A DNA stretch of 64,000 nt from Corynebacterium humireducens NBRC 106098 = DSM 45392. GTDB taxonomy: Bacteria; Actinomycetota; Actinomycetes; Mycobacteriales; Mycobacteriaceae. Every line of letters starts with the position of its first letter. Position 1 is the stretch's first letter. The stretch spans positions 2,232,001-2,296,000 of the forward strand of contig NZ_CP005286.1 of the NCBI RefSeq assembly GCF_000819445.1, written 5' to 3'. The notes beneath the pieces were generated by a model, which ran no database searches, was not told the origin of the DNA, and saw nothing but the letters and a program-made list of their open reading frames with translations. Shown piece by piece: positions 1-7,738 of the stretch. Made by a program: the position numbers and the translations under genes.

Positions 1-461
1 GTGATCCAGGTGGTGAAGATGAACAGTGCGGCGACGATGGACGGGACACCGGTGAGGATGTCCACCATGAAGGTCGTGATGCGGCCGAGACGGTTGCCGC
101 CCGCGTACTCGACCAGGTAGATCGCGGTGAAGATGCCGATCGGGATGGAGAGCAGCGAGGCCATGCCGGCCTGCATGAGCGTACCGATGATCGCGTGGAG
201 CGCACCGCCACCGGCGGAGTGGTAGAGCGTGCCCTGCTGGGAGCTGGTCCACCAGTCGGCGGTGAGGATCGGGCTGATGCCGCGGGAGATCACGGTCCAC
301 AGCACCCACACCAGCGGGATGAGCGCGGTGAGCATGGTGCCGTACACCAGGATGGTGGCCAGCGTGTTGGTGGTCTTACGCGACTGCGAGATGTGGGTGA
401 AGGCGGACTGGCCGCCGAGCTTGGTCGAGGCCGGGTCGATGGTGTTGACGTTGTTGGTCAT
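1..461 (-). CDS. pstA: Phosphate ABC transporter permease PstA (partial, N-terminal half)
   Basis: Inner-membrane permease subunit of the high-affinity phosphate importer; pairs with PstC and is powered by PstB. The first 153 codons are present and the gene runs off the low-coordinate edge, so about half of a typical PstA (about 300 residues) is seen. After a polar N-terminus a hydrophobic segment (near residues 35-60) and further membrane helices follow. The start ATG at 461 lies 17 nt after the pstC stop, with GGAG-like purines before it, which supports cotranscription in the order pstS-pstC-pstA. pstB and phoU would be expected beyond the edge. The family call rests on similarity to PstA and on the operon order. 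Confidence 0.93.
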   Translation of the reverse strand, partial: MTNNVNTIDPASTKLGGQSAFTHISQSRKTTNTLATILVYGTMLTALIPLVWVLWTVISRGISPILTADWWTSSQQGTLYHSAGGGALHAIIGTLMQAGMASLLSIPIGIFTAIYLVEYAGGNRLGRITTFMVDILTGVPSIVAALFIFTTWI

Positions 462-479
462 GGTGTTTTCCTCCGCCTT

Positions 480-1544
480 CTACTTCTTGGCCACGATGGC
501 GCGGGCGATGGAGTTGACGACGAAGGTCAGCAGGAAGAGCACCAGACCGGCGGCGATGTAGGCGCCGGCGCGAATGTCGTCGTTGAACTCCGGGGCGGCG
601 TTGGCGATCGCGGTTGCAAAGGTGGTGCCGCCGTCGAACAGGGAGAATCGGAATGCCGAGGACGGGGAGACGACCATGTAGAGAGCCATGGTCTCACCCA
701 GCGCACGGCCGAGGCCCAGCATGGAGCCGGAGATGTAGCCGGACAGACCGAACGGCAGCACGGTCATGCGGACGACCTCCCAGCGGGTGGCGCCGAGTGC
801 CAGGGCGGCCTCGATCTGGCCGCGCGGGGTCTGGACGAAGACCTCGCGGGCGGTGGCTGCGATGACCGGGAGGATCATCACGGCCAGGACGATGCCACCG
901 GTGAGGATGTTACGGCCCGTCGCGAAGGACGGGGAGTTGGAGTAGGTGGCGAAGAGGAAGAAGCCGCCGGCCCAGCCGTGGAACCAGTTGTAGAAGTCCG
1001 ACAGGAAGGGGCCGAGCACCTGCCAGCCCCACAGGCCGTAGACGATCGACGGGACCGCGGCGAGCATGTCGACGAGGTAGCCCAGCGGCTTGACGGCCTT
1101 CTTGGGTGCGTAGTTGGACAGGAAGACCGCGATACCGAGCGCCACCGGCATGGCGATGAGCAGCGCCACGACGGAGATGAGGACGGTCACCGCGAAGAGG
1201 TTCGGGATGCCGAAGAGCATCGCCTCGGTGTTTGCGGTGTTCCACGGACCGGTGTAGGTGAAGAAGCCGAGGTAGCCCTCCGCGTTGCGGTTCAGGGAGG
1301 GGACGGCGCGCCAGATGAGGAAGGCGCCGATCGCTCCGATGAGAACCGTGATGAAGGTCGCGGAGGCGGTGGAGAGGAACTCGAAGATGCGGTCACCGGG
1401 GCGCTTGACGCTGCCGCCGGCCTTGATGCCCGTATGACCCGGGGTGGCTGGCTGTGCGGTGCCGGGAAGGACCGCGGAGCCGGTGCCGAGGGACTGTCCT
1501 GCCTCGGTCACCTGGGCCTCTGCGGCCGGTCGATTGCTTGCCAT
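480..1544 (-). CDS. pstC: Phosphate ABC transporter permease PstC
   Basis: 354-residue membrane subunit of the PstSCAB phosphate importer. A cytoplasmic N-terminus of about 50 residues is followed by a first helix (around 60-80), a periplasmic-side loop and five further hydrophobic segments. The binding-protein-dependent permease loop ('EAALALGATRWEVV') that contacts the ATPase lies near residue 245. It follows pstS after 236 nt that hold two hairpins and precedes pstA closely. Expression is expected to be induced by phosphate starvation through PhoR, from the pstS promoter. The N-terminus is about 40 residues longer than in many PstC proteins but lacks signal-peptide features. Confidence 0.95.
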   Translation of the reverse strand: MASNRPAAEAQVTEAGQSLGTGSAVLPGTAQPATPGHTGIKAGGSVKRPGDRIFEFLSTASATFITVLIGAIGAFLIWRAVPSLNRNAEGYLGFFTYTGPWNTANTEAMLFGIPNLFAVTVLISVVALLIAMPVALGIAVFLSNYAPKKAVKPLGYLVDMLAAVPSIVYGLWGWQVLGPFLSDFYNWFHGWAGGFFLFATYSNSPSFATGRNILTGGIVLAVMILPVIAATAREVFVQTPRGQIEAALALGATRWEVVRMTVLPFGLSGYISGSMLGLGRALGETMALYMVVSPSSAFRFSLFDGGTTFATAIANAAPEFNDDIRAGAYIAAGLVLFLLTFVVNSIARAIVAKK

Positions 1545-1660
1545 GTGGCACAGATCCTTTGGAGAGATAGTGATGAAACTACTGGGGTGCTGTCACGCTT
1601 CGAACACGTGCGTTCTGTTCCGGTTCTGGTGTCCCTTGTCACACGGATTCGGAACGTGAC

Positions 1661-1762
1661 AGCGCCCCCGAATGCGGGAACGCGAACGGGGGCTGCTTCA
1701 TGTTCAACCGCATAAACTTTATTGCGGTGCGGTCGCGTCACCGGGTGACATGCATCACCCGG
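1661..1762 (-). terminator. Two hairpins between pstS and pstC
   Basis: The 236-nt gap after the pstS stop holds a perfect 8-bp stem (CCGGGTGA 1741-1748 with TCACCCGG 1755-1762, 6-nt loop) only 18 nt after the stop, and a second GC stem (CCCCCG 1665-1670 with CGGGGG 1687-1692). Neither has a good U-tract on the minus strand. They probably act as partial terminator or mRNA stabiliser, giving more binding protein than permease, a common arrangement for ABC importers. The role is inferred. Confidence 0.5.
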
Positions 1763-1780
1763 ATCGGCGTCCGGTTGTTG

Positions 1781-2905
1781 CTACTGGATGGCCTCGACTG
1801 CGGCGGCCAGGCGCTCTGCGTGAGTGCCGGTGACCGGGATGTAGCCGAGCTCAGCCAGACCCTCGTCCTGGTTGTCCAGCGCGACGGTCAGGAAGTCCTT
1901 GACCATGGCGGAGGTGGACTCGTCGTAGCCTGCGGAGCAGACGATCTCGTAGGTGGTGAGGATGAGCGGGTAGGAACCTGCGGCGTCGGAGGCGAAGAGA
2001 GCCTCGGTGTCGACGACCATGTCGTGGCCCTCGGAGGTGAACTGCAGGTTGTCCAGGGCGACGCCCACGGACTCGGTGTTCAGCTCGACCGGGCCGTTGC
2101 CGAAGTCGAGGTTGGCGACGCCCAGGCCCTGCTGGGTGGCGAAGCCGGCCTCAACGTAGGTGATGCCGCCGTCGATGGCGGCGACCTGGGAGGCGACACC
2201 GTTGGAGCCGTTGGCACCCTCGCCGACGGCGGTCGGGAAGACCTGGCCCTCGGTCTCCCAGATGTCGGTGGCGGCACCGAGGAACTTCTGGAAGTTGTCG
2301 GTGGTGCCGGACTCGTCGGAGCGGTAGACGACGGAGATGTCGGTGTCCGGGAGGTCGACGCCCTCGTTCTCGGCGGCGATCTCAGCGTCGTTCCACTTGG
2401 TGATGTCGCCCTTGAAGATCTTGGCGACGGTGTCGACGTGCAGGTTCAGGTTCTCGACGCCCTCGAGGTTGTAGGCGATGGCGACCGGGCCGATGACGAA
2501 CGGCAGGTGCCATGCCTCGTTGCCACCGCAACGCTGTGCGGCACCCTCGACCTGGTCCTCCTTCAGCGGGGAGTCGGAGCCTGCGAAGGCGACCTGGCCA
2601 CCGACGAAGTTGGTGCGGCCGGAGCCGGAACCGGAGGCGGTGTAGGCCAGGGACGCGCCGGAGACGGTCTCGCCGTACTTCTGGCCGAAGTAGTCCATGG
2701 CGTTCTGCTGGGAGGATGCACCCTCGCCGACGAGCTGACCGGTGGTGCCGGACAGGCCCTCAGCGGAACCGGCAGCGGTGCCCTCAGCGGCGGTGGTGGC
2801 GGTGGAGTCGGTGCCGTTGTCGGAGTCGCCGCAGGCGACGAGAGCGGCGGAGCCGACGGCGACGACGCCGAAGATGGCAGCGGTGCGCTTGAAGTTACGG
2901 ATCAC
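1781..2905 (-). CDS. pstS: Phosphate-binding lipoprotein PstS
   Basis: 374-residue extracytoplasmic receptor that hands phosphate to PstCA. A lipoprotein signal ends in the lipobox LVAC with the lipidated Cys at residue 25, followed by an Asp/Thr/Ala-rich linker. The periplasmic-binding fold contains the phosphate-binding loops typical of PstS ('GEGASSQQ' near 60, 'SGSGSGRTNFV' near 90, 'RSDESGTTDNF' near 195). It is the first gene of pstSCA(B). Its promoter region carries PhoR-box-like repeats, so induction under phosphate limitation through the phoSR system at 34.6-36.8 kb is expected. Confidence 0.97.
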   Translation of the reverse strand: MIRNFKRTAAIFGVVAVGSAALVACGDSDNGTDSTATTAAEGTAAGSAEGLSGTTGQLVGEGASSQQNAMDYFGQKYGETVSGASLAYTASGSGSGRTNFVGGQVAFAGSDSPLKEDQVEGAAQRCGGNEAWHLPFVIGPVAIAYNLEGVENLNLHVDTVAKIFKGDITKWNDAEIAAENEGVDLPDTDISVVYRSDESGTTDNFQKFLGAATDIWETEGQVFPTAVGEGANGSNGVASQVAAIDGGITYVEAGFATQQGLGVANLDFGNGPVELNTESVGVALDNLQFTSEGHDMVVDTEALFASDAAGSYPLILTTYEIVCSAGYDESTSAMVKDFLTVALDNQDEGLAELGYIPVTGTHAERLAAAVEAIQ

Positions 2906-3031
2906 GGGAAAGCCTTTCCGGTGCAGATCAGTCAGTTTGGTGGTCCGAGCAACGCGTGAAACCAGTCAAGTGCGTCACCCCGTCAATCACAGCGTTTTCA
3001 CACCGAACACAGACGGGTTGTTGCTCACATC

Positions 3032-3094
3032 AACCTAAACTAAGGGCCGGACGTTAACCGCAGTGGTCCACTTCCGTGAACAGATCGTTAACAG
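3032..3094 (-). promoter_or_regulatory. pstS promoter with PhoR-box-like tandem repeats
   Basis: Within the 348-nt gap upstream of pstS, a -10 hexamer TAGGTT (minus strand, 3037-3032) puts the transcription start near 3025. Further upstream lie two 8-mers read on the minus strand, CTGTTAAC (3094-3087) and CTGTTCAC (3083-3076), separated by 3 nt and so in exact 11-bp phase. A weaker related pair (GTTAACCG at 3053-3060 and TGGTCCAC at 3064-3071) continues the series toward the -35 region. Tandem direct repeats with 11-bp period are the known layout of Pho-type response-regulator sites. Binding by PhoR is inferred. The rest of the gap holds no gene. Confidence 0.6.
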
Positions 3095-3216
3095 TTGAAG
3101 AGCATTTGCCAAACTTCCGCCCTCTGACCGGGGGTTTTGTTAGCGGGGTCACCGCCTTCTGAATGAGCGGTGCAGATCACAGTCAATTCCCAGCGTGTGC
3201 CGCACTCTCAGGAAAC

Positions 3217-3243
3217 ACGCCTCCCGCACCCCCCCCCGGGCGT
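3217..3243 (-). terminator. Weak hairpin after mshD with a nine-C run
   Basis: ACGCC (3217-3221) can pair with GGCGT (3239-3243) around a CCCG/CGGG-capable core that includes an uninterrupted run of nine C residues (3229-3237). On the minus strand the stem is followed by GTTTCC. It lies 10 nt after the mshD stop. It is a modest terminator candidate, and the homopolymer is also a place to suspect length errors. Confidence 0.35.
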
Positions 3244-3253
3244 CGCCGTTCTC

Positions 3254-4159
3254 CTATTCCGCAGGTTCACTCCACACCGCGTGTTCCTCCGCGACATGGA
3301 ACCCGAGCCCCTCGTAGACCCGCACGGCAGGCTCGTTGTCGGCCTCCACGTAGAGGATCACGCGGTCCGCACCCTTGTCCGCCAGGTGCTGCAGTCCCAG
3401 ACGCAGCAGCGGATCCCCCAGGCCGCGGCCCCGGAACGCGGTGGCCAGCCCCACGACATAGACCTCACCGAAGGCCCGGGTCTCCTCGGTATGCCACTTC
3501 GTCCAGTGGAATCCCGCCAGCCGCGGCTCCCGCGGTGACCCCGCGTCCCAGAGGAGGAGCACGTCCTCCTCCGCGAACCAGTCCGTCTCCTGTGCCCGGG
3601 ACAGACGCGCCCGGTCCCATCCACCCTGCTCCGGATGCCAGGAGAAGGCCTCGTTGTTGGCCGCCAGCCACGCCTCCTCCACGGCGTCGCGTCCGTGACG
3701 CCGCACGGACTCCGCGAGGTCGAGGGCCTCGACGTCGTCACGCGCCTCATAACGGGCGACCGCCCGCAGCTGCTCCCCCTCCACCGCCATGACCAGCAGG
3801 CGACGCGTCATCTCCCGGCCCTGCCCCCGGGCGAGCGCCTGCGCGGCGGGCAGATTCCCGTGGGCCCACACGTCGGCCCCGTCGACGGCGCCGAGGAGGG
3901 CGGTGCCGACCCCGCGGCGCCGATAAGCAGGGGCGACGACGAGCTCGCAGGAGGCGGCGTCGCAGGCGGCGAGACCCAGCACCTCGTCATCCTCGACCGC
4001 CAGGAGGTGACGGTGCCCGGCGCGGGGGTCGGCCAGCCCGAGGAGGAACTGCTCGGAGAAGGCGTCGACGCCGTCCGCGCGGGAGGCCGCGGCGAGCACG
4101 TCGCGCACGGCCGCGAGACGGGCGGGGGAAGTGGGCAGGTCACAGGTCTCGATCTTCAT
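3254..4159 (-). CDS. mshD: Mycothiol synthase (mycothiol acetyltransferase) MshD
   Basis: 301-residue enzyme that transfers acetyl from acetyl-CoA to Cys-GlcN-Ins, the last step of mycothiol synthesis, in the cytosol. Two tandem GNAT domains are visible. The N-terminal one (about 1-140) carries 'PAYRRRGVGTALL' and the C-terminal one (about 150-300) carries the acetyl-CoA loop 'ATAFRGRGLGDPLL' and ends with 'VRVYEGLGFHV'. The ATG at 4159 is chosen because the MKIE start directly begins the fold and a -10 hexamer TACGCT (4172-4167) ends 7 nt before it. The open frame extends upstream across the neighbouring gene only by chance. Confidence 0.92.
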   Translation of the reverse strand: MKIETCDLPTSPARLAAVRDVLAAASRADGVDAFSEQFLLGLADPRAGHRHLLAVEDDEVLGLAACDAASCELVVAPAYRRRGVGTALLGAVDGADVWAHGNLPAAQALARGQGREMTRRLLVMAVEGEQLRAVARYEARDDVEALDLAESVRRHGRDAVEEAWLAANNEAFSWHPEQGGWDRARLSRAQETDWFAEEDVLLLWDAGSPREPRLAGFHWTKWHTEETRAFGEVYVVGLATAFRGRGLGDPLLRLGLQHLADKGADRVILYVEADNEPAVRVYEGLGFHVAEEHAVWSEPAE

Positions 4160-4166
4160 GGCCCCC

Positions 4167-4189
4167 AGCGTAACGCTGGTACATATATA
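4167..4189. promoter_or_regulatory. Divergent promoters mshD / DUF2993 gene
   Basis: Only 33 nt separate the two divergent start codons (4159 and 4193). The minus-strand -10 TACGCT (4172-4167) lies 7 nt from the mshD ATG. On the plus strand an AT-rich TACATATATA stretch (4180-4189) is the only candidate for the other gene. No room exists for leader sequences with ribosome binding sites, so both mRNAs are probably leaderless. Confidence 0.55.
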
Positions 4190-4192
4190 GAG

Positions 4193-4963
4193 GTGTACGT
4201 TCCCCGTCTCCTGGTCATCGCCGTCACCACGGTCGCAGTGCTGCTGGGCGCCGGCTGGCTGGTCGACAGCCTCGCCGCCGCCCGCTTCGAGCGCACGATC
4301 TCGCAGAAGGTCGAGGAGGCCGCGCGTCTCGACGTCAGCCCGCGGGTCAACGTCGGCGGCTTCCCCTTCCTCGCCTCGCTGGTCACCGGCGAACTCCCCT
4401 CCGTGGACGTGCACGCGCTCGACGTGGACGTCGCGGAGCTGGGAATGGTCAACGCCACGACCCGCATCAGTGAGGTCGCGGTCACCCGGGAACAGATCCT
4501 CAACGGTGACCTCACCGGTTCCGCCGCCCGCTCCTACAGCCGGACCATCCGGCTCGACGGGGTGGCGCTGGGGCGGCTCCTCGACATGACGGACCTGGAC
4601 ATCTCCAACCCCTACGACATCTCCCCCGCTGGCGGGAACGCCGCCGAAGCGCAGCTCACGGGCACGCCCTTCAACAAGCGGGAGCCCTCCACCGTGGTGG
4701 TGGACCTGCGCCTGGTGGGCAACGAGTTCCACATGACTCCCCGCGAGCTTGTCGACGCCCCCGCCGACCAGACCCCCGCCGAGGCCCGGGAGATCCTCGA
4801 CGCCTTCACCCTGACGCTCGACACCCGGAGGCTGCCGCTCGCGGGCCGCGCCAGCACCGTCAACATGTCCGGCGGCTCCGTCTTCTTCGAGGCCCAGCGC
4901 TTCAACGTGCCGGTCCGCATGTCGGCGCTGTCCCCCATCGAGGTGGCCACCCCGGAGGACTAG
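4193..4963 (+). CDS. DUF2993 (LmeA-like) membrane-anchored or exported protein
   Basis: 256 residues from a GTG start. A short hydrophobic N-terminus (residues 4-22) acts as signal anchor or signal peptide, followed by a soluble beta-rich domain of the DUF2993 family. The phrase 'VNVGGFPFLASLVTGEL' near residue 45 is the characteristic DUF2993 segment. Mycobacterial LmeA, a member of this family, is needed for lipomannan elongation; whether this paralogue acts there is unknown. Divergent from mshD; its 3' end overlaps the convergent kinase gene by 4 nt (4960-4963). The start was chosen because it gives the signal segment without an extra leader. Confidence 0.75.
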   Translation: MYVPRLLVIAVTTVAVLLGAGWLVDSLAAARFERTISQKVEEAARLDVSPRVNVGGFPFLASLVTGELPSVDVHALDVDVAELGMVNATTRISEVAVTREQILNGDLTGSAARSYSRTIRLDGVALGRLLDMTDLDISNPYDISPAGGNAAEAQLTGTPFNKREPSTVVVDLRLVGNEFHMTPRELVDAPADQTPAEAREILDAFTLTLDTRRLPLAGRASTVNMSGGSVFFEAQRFNVPVRMSALSPIEVATPED

Positions 4964-5997
4964 TGCACGCGGAACACGTCGCGGACCACCTGCCGCCACG
5001 TGCGTGAGGTCACCGGGTAGGCCCGCCGTGGCGCGAACACCTCGATCGCGTCCCGCCGGCTGCCCAGCTCCGCCCGCGCGAACTCCCCCTCGTACTCGCC
5101 GTCCGCCTGGAAACGCTGCGGCGCGGGGCACTCGAGGACGACGTCCGCGGCGTCGTCGAACTGCACGGTCCGTCCCCGGATCCAGTCCTCGAAGAAGCTG
5201 CGGTGCCCGAAGCCGACGAGGTGCAGCATGCTCGCCACGCCCCGCGCCCCCTGCAGGCTGGTCAGCCCGAACAGCCCCAGCCCCTGGTCGAAGGAGTTGC
5301 GCGGGTTGGTCACCACCGGCAGCGGGCCGAGGAAGGTCCACGGGTTGGTGTTGGAGGCCACGAAGAGGGGGACGCCGCGCAGGTCGAGGGTGCGGCCGTC
5401 GTCGGCACGCGCGCGGACGTCGATATGCGGGGGTCGGCGCTGGGCACGCGTCCACACGAGCAGGCAGACAGCGAGGTAGCGCAACGGGGTCGCGGCGAAG
5501 CCGAGGGTGCGGGCCTCATCGACGCGGGCGACGACGTCGGCGTCCATCCCGAAGCCCGCGTTGACTGCGAACCAGCGGTCGTTCCACGTGCCCAGGCAGA
5601 TGGTGCGGCGCAGGTCCGCGCGGATGAGCCGGGCCAGCATCCGCGCCGCATCCACCGGCCCCGGCGGGAAGCCGAGCGCCCGGGCGAAGACGTTCGCCGA
5701 GCCGGTCGGGATGACGGCCAGGGCCGGCAGTTCCCGGGGGTCGGGATGCCCCTCCCCCACCTTCCCGAGCAGCCCGTTGAGTGCCTCGTTGACCGTGCCG
5801 TCCCCGCCGACGACGAGCACCACGTCCCAGTCGCGCCTGGTCAGGCCGCGGCAGATCTCCTCCGCATGGCCGGGGTGGTGGGTGAAACGTCCCGTGAGAC
5901 GAAGCCCTTCGACGGTGCGCAGCAGCGGGATGATCCGGCGGAACAGGTCGGCGCTCTGACTGGTCGAGTAGGGGTTGGCGATCATGAGGACGCGCAT
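4960..5997 (-). CDS. Diacylglycerol/lipid kinase family protein
   Basis: 345-residue protein with the DAG-kinase catalytic domain. The nucleotide-binding signature 'VVGGDGTVNEALNG' lies near residues 62-75 and 'PTGSANVFARALGFP' near 100. It probably phosphorylates a lipid or polyprenol substrate at the membrane face; relatives include DgkB and mycobacterial enzymes acting on diacylglycerol or sphingosine-like lipids. The substrate cannot be read from the sequence. Transcribed divergently from nitrobindin; -10 TAGGCT (6011-6006) lies 8 nt before its ATG. Confidence 0.85.
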   Translation of the reverse strand: MRVLMIANPYSTSQSADLFRRIIPLLRTVEGLRLTGRFTHHPGHAEEICRGLTRRDWDVVLVVGGDGTVNEALNGLLGKVGEGHPDPRELPALAVIPTGSANVFARALGFPPGPVDAARMLARLIRADLRRTICLGTWNDRWFAVNAGFGMDADVVARVDEARTLGFAATPLRYLAVCLLVWTRAQRRPPHIDVRARADDGRTLDLRGVPLFVASNTNPWTFLGPLPVVTNPRNSFDQGLGLFGLTSLQGARGVASMLHLVGFGHRSFFEDWIRGRTVQFDDAADVVLECPAPQRFQADGEYEGEFARAELGSRRDAIEVFAPRRAYPVTSRTWRQVVRDVFRVH

Positions 5998-6005
5998 GAT
6001 GAATC

Positions 6006-6030
6006 AGCCTAGCCCGCCGGATACTAGGCT
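6006..6030. promoter_or_regulatory. Divergent twin -10 boxes (TAGGCT) between kinase and nitrobindin genes
   Basis: The same hexamer TAGGCT occurs on the minus strand at 6011-6006 and on the plus strand at 6025-6030. The start codons follow after 8 nt (5997) and 7 nt (6038). This is a compact symmetric divergent promoter for two probably leaderless mRNAs. Because the boxes face away from each other, polymerases at the two sites should compete for the same 40 bp. Confidence 0.6.
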
Positions 6031-6037
6031 GTAGCGC

Positions 6038-6769
6038 ATGACTGATCAGCCGATGAACACCCCGTCCGATACCCCTGGCGATGCTGCCGCCGCAGCCGGT
6101 ACCACCGGCGCTTCCGGCACTGCCGGCCCTGCCGGCCACCCCGAGCAGCAGGGCCTCAGCGGCAGCGATGCCGTGAACCTGGCCGCCGAGCAGTCGAAGA
6201 ACACCGCCCACCGCAACATCCCGCCGCTGGATCTCGGCGAGCTGCCGATCCCCGACGACACCGCCAACCTCCGCCACGGCCCCAACATCCACGACGGCCT
6301 GCTGGCGCTGCTGCCGCTCGTCGGCGTGTGGCGCGGCGAGGGCCAGGCCGACATGCCGGGCGAGGGCCAGTACGCCTTCGGCCAGCAGCTGATCTTCGCC
6401 CACGACGGCGAGAACTACCTCACCTACGAGTCGCGCATCTGGAAGCTGGACTCCGAGGGCAACCCGGTCGGCCCGGACCACCGTGAGTCCGGTTTCTGGC
6501 GTATCTCCCTGCAGGACGAGATCGAGTTCGTGTGCACCCACTCCACGGGTGTCGCCGAGATCTTCTACGGGGAGCCGATCAACGAGCGTGCCTGGCAGGT
6601 CGAGACCGCCTCCACCATGGTCACCTCGAGCTGCTCCGCCACCCTCGGCGCCGGCAAGCGCCTCTACGGCCTCCTGCCGAACAACGATCTCGGCTGGGTC
6701 GATGAGCGCCTCATCGACGGCGAGATGCACCCGCGCATGTCCGCGCAGCTCACGCGCGTCGCGGGCTAG
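6038..6769 (+). CDS. Nitrobindin family heme-binding protein (peroxynitrite isomerase-like)
   Basis: 243 residues. An Ala/Gly/Thr-rich disordered N-terminus (1-55) leads into a ten-stranded beta-barrel of the nitrobindin/FABP-like family. The hallmark GxWxGxG motif is present as 'GVWRGEGQ' near residue 95, and the C-terminal barrel strand has 'LTRVAG'. Actinobacterial nitrobindins bind heme b through a C-terminal His ('EMHPRMSAQL', near 233) and can isomerise peroxynitrite to nitrate. Function here is by family. The next gene converges with a 3-nt gap. Confidence 0.85.
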   Translation: MTDQPMNTPSDTPGDAAAAAGTTGASGTAGPAGHPEQQGLSGSDAVNLAAEQSKNTAHRNIPPLDLGELPIPDDTANLRHGPNIHDGLLALLPLVGVWRGEGQADMPGEGQYAFGQQLIFAHDGENYLTYESRIWKLDSEGNPVGPDHRESGFWRISLQDEIEFVCTHSTGVAEIFYGEPINERAWQVETASTMVTSSCSATLGAGKRLYGLLPNNDLGWVDERLIDGEMHPRMSAQLTRVAG

Positions 6770-6772
6770 TTC

Positions 6773-7696
6773 CTACTCCGCGCCCAGCGCGGCGTTGATG
6801 AGCTCCCGCACCTCGTCCTCGTTGGCGGGTGCCGGGAGCACCCGGCCGTCCAGCTCCGTGACACGGACGGCCACCCGGACGGAGGAGACGAGCCAGACGG
6901 ACTCGGCGTCGAGAAGGCTCTCGACGGTCATGTCCTTCTCCTTGCAGCGCCAGCCCTGCTCCTCGGCGTACTCGAAGAGTGCGGCCTGCGTGGTGCCGGG
7001 GAGGATGTCGCCGCCGGGCGTCGGGGTGCGCAGCTTGCGGCCCGGACGTGCGACGATGACCGTGGACGTCGCCCCCTCGAGCACGCGGCCGGTCGCGGGG
7101 TCGACGTAGATGACGTCGTCGAGGCCCTGTGAACACGCGTAACGCAGTGCCGCCATGTTCGCGGCGTAGTTGAGGGTCTTCGCGCCGACGGTCAGCCACG
7201 GGGCCGGCTCCGGGGTACCTCCCTCGGTGGCCTCCTCGACGCCGGGCAGGGAGGTGTCGATGGTGAAGCCGCGGGGGCTGGTCATCACCTTGACGCCCTT
7301 TTTCCGCTGCTTCAGCACCGTCTCCCCGAGCGGGGTGATGGTCAGCCAGGCGCTCGGGTGGCCGGTGGACTCGCGGCCGCGGGTGTAGGTCCAGACGCAC
7401 TTCGCGTCGGCGTCGGTACGCTGCGACCACTCCTCCACCGCCTGCCGGGTGGCGTCGATCCAGTCCGCGACGTTGGGTTCCGGCAGTTCCATGAGGCGTG
7501 CCGAGGACTGGAAGCGGTCGAGGTGACGCTGCAGGTTGGCGGGGTGTCCGTCGCGGATGAGGAGCGTCTCGAAGACACCGTCGCCGCGGGTGACGGCGGC
7601 GTCGTCCCAGTAGATGTGCGGGAGTGCCGCGTTGTGGCGGCGGATGGAGCCGCCGTAGGGCTCGACGATGTAGATCAGCGGTGTGGAGGAGTCCAT
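6773..7696 (-). CDS. pabC: Aminodeoxychorismate lyase (class IV aminotransferase fold)
   Basis: 307-residue PLP enzyme of fold type IV. Residues 'TRGDGVFETLLIRDG' near 35-50 are typical of the family, the PLP lysine is in 'GAKTLNYAANMAAL' near residue 178, and 'ILPGTTQAALFEYA' follows. By family it releases pyruvate from aminodeoxychorismate to give p-aminobenzoate for folate synthesis. It pairs divergently with the folate-dependent protein YgfZ. Branched-chain or D-amino-acid aminotransferase activity cannot be ruled out from the fold alone. A -10 CATAAT (7710-7705) lies 8 nt before the ATG. Confidence 0.8.
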   Translation of the reverse strand: MDSSTPLIYIVEPYGGSIRRHNAALPHIYWDDAAVTRGDGVFETLLIRDGHPANLQRHLDRFQSSARLMELPEPNVADWIDATRQAVEEWSQRTDADAKCVWTYTRGRESTGHPSAWLTITPLGETVLKQRKKGVKVMTSPRGFTIDTSLPGVEEATEGGTPEPAPWLTVGAKTLNYAANMAALRYACSQGLDDVIYVDPATGRVLEGATSTVIVARPGRKLRTPTPGGDILPGTTQAALFEYAEEQGWRCKEKDMTVESLLDAESVWLVSSVRVAVRVTELDGRVLPAPANEDEVRELINAALGAE

Positions 7697-7704
7697 ATCC
7701 TTGC

Positions 7705-7731
7705 ATTATGCCCCGTCACGCGGACTACCAT
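7705..7731. promoter_or_regulatory. Divergent promoters pabC / ygfZ
   Basis: Minus strand: CATAAT at 7710-7705, 8 nt before the pabC ATG (7696). Plus strand: TACCAT at 7726-7731, 7 nt before the ygfZ GTG (7739). The intergenic region is only 42 bp, so leaderless starts are the simplest reading. Confidence 0.55.
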
Positions 7732-7738
7732 CGGGTGT

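Noticed and set aside
195..1715. Long plus-strand open frame of about 500 codons opposite pstC
   Set aside because: Composition is biased (Gly/Asp/Arg/His-rich) as expected of the antisense frame of a high-GC gene; pstC and pstA on the minus strand match known families.
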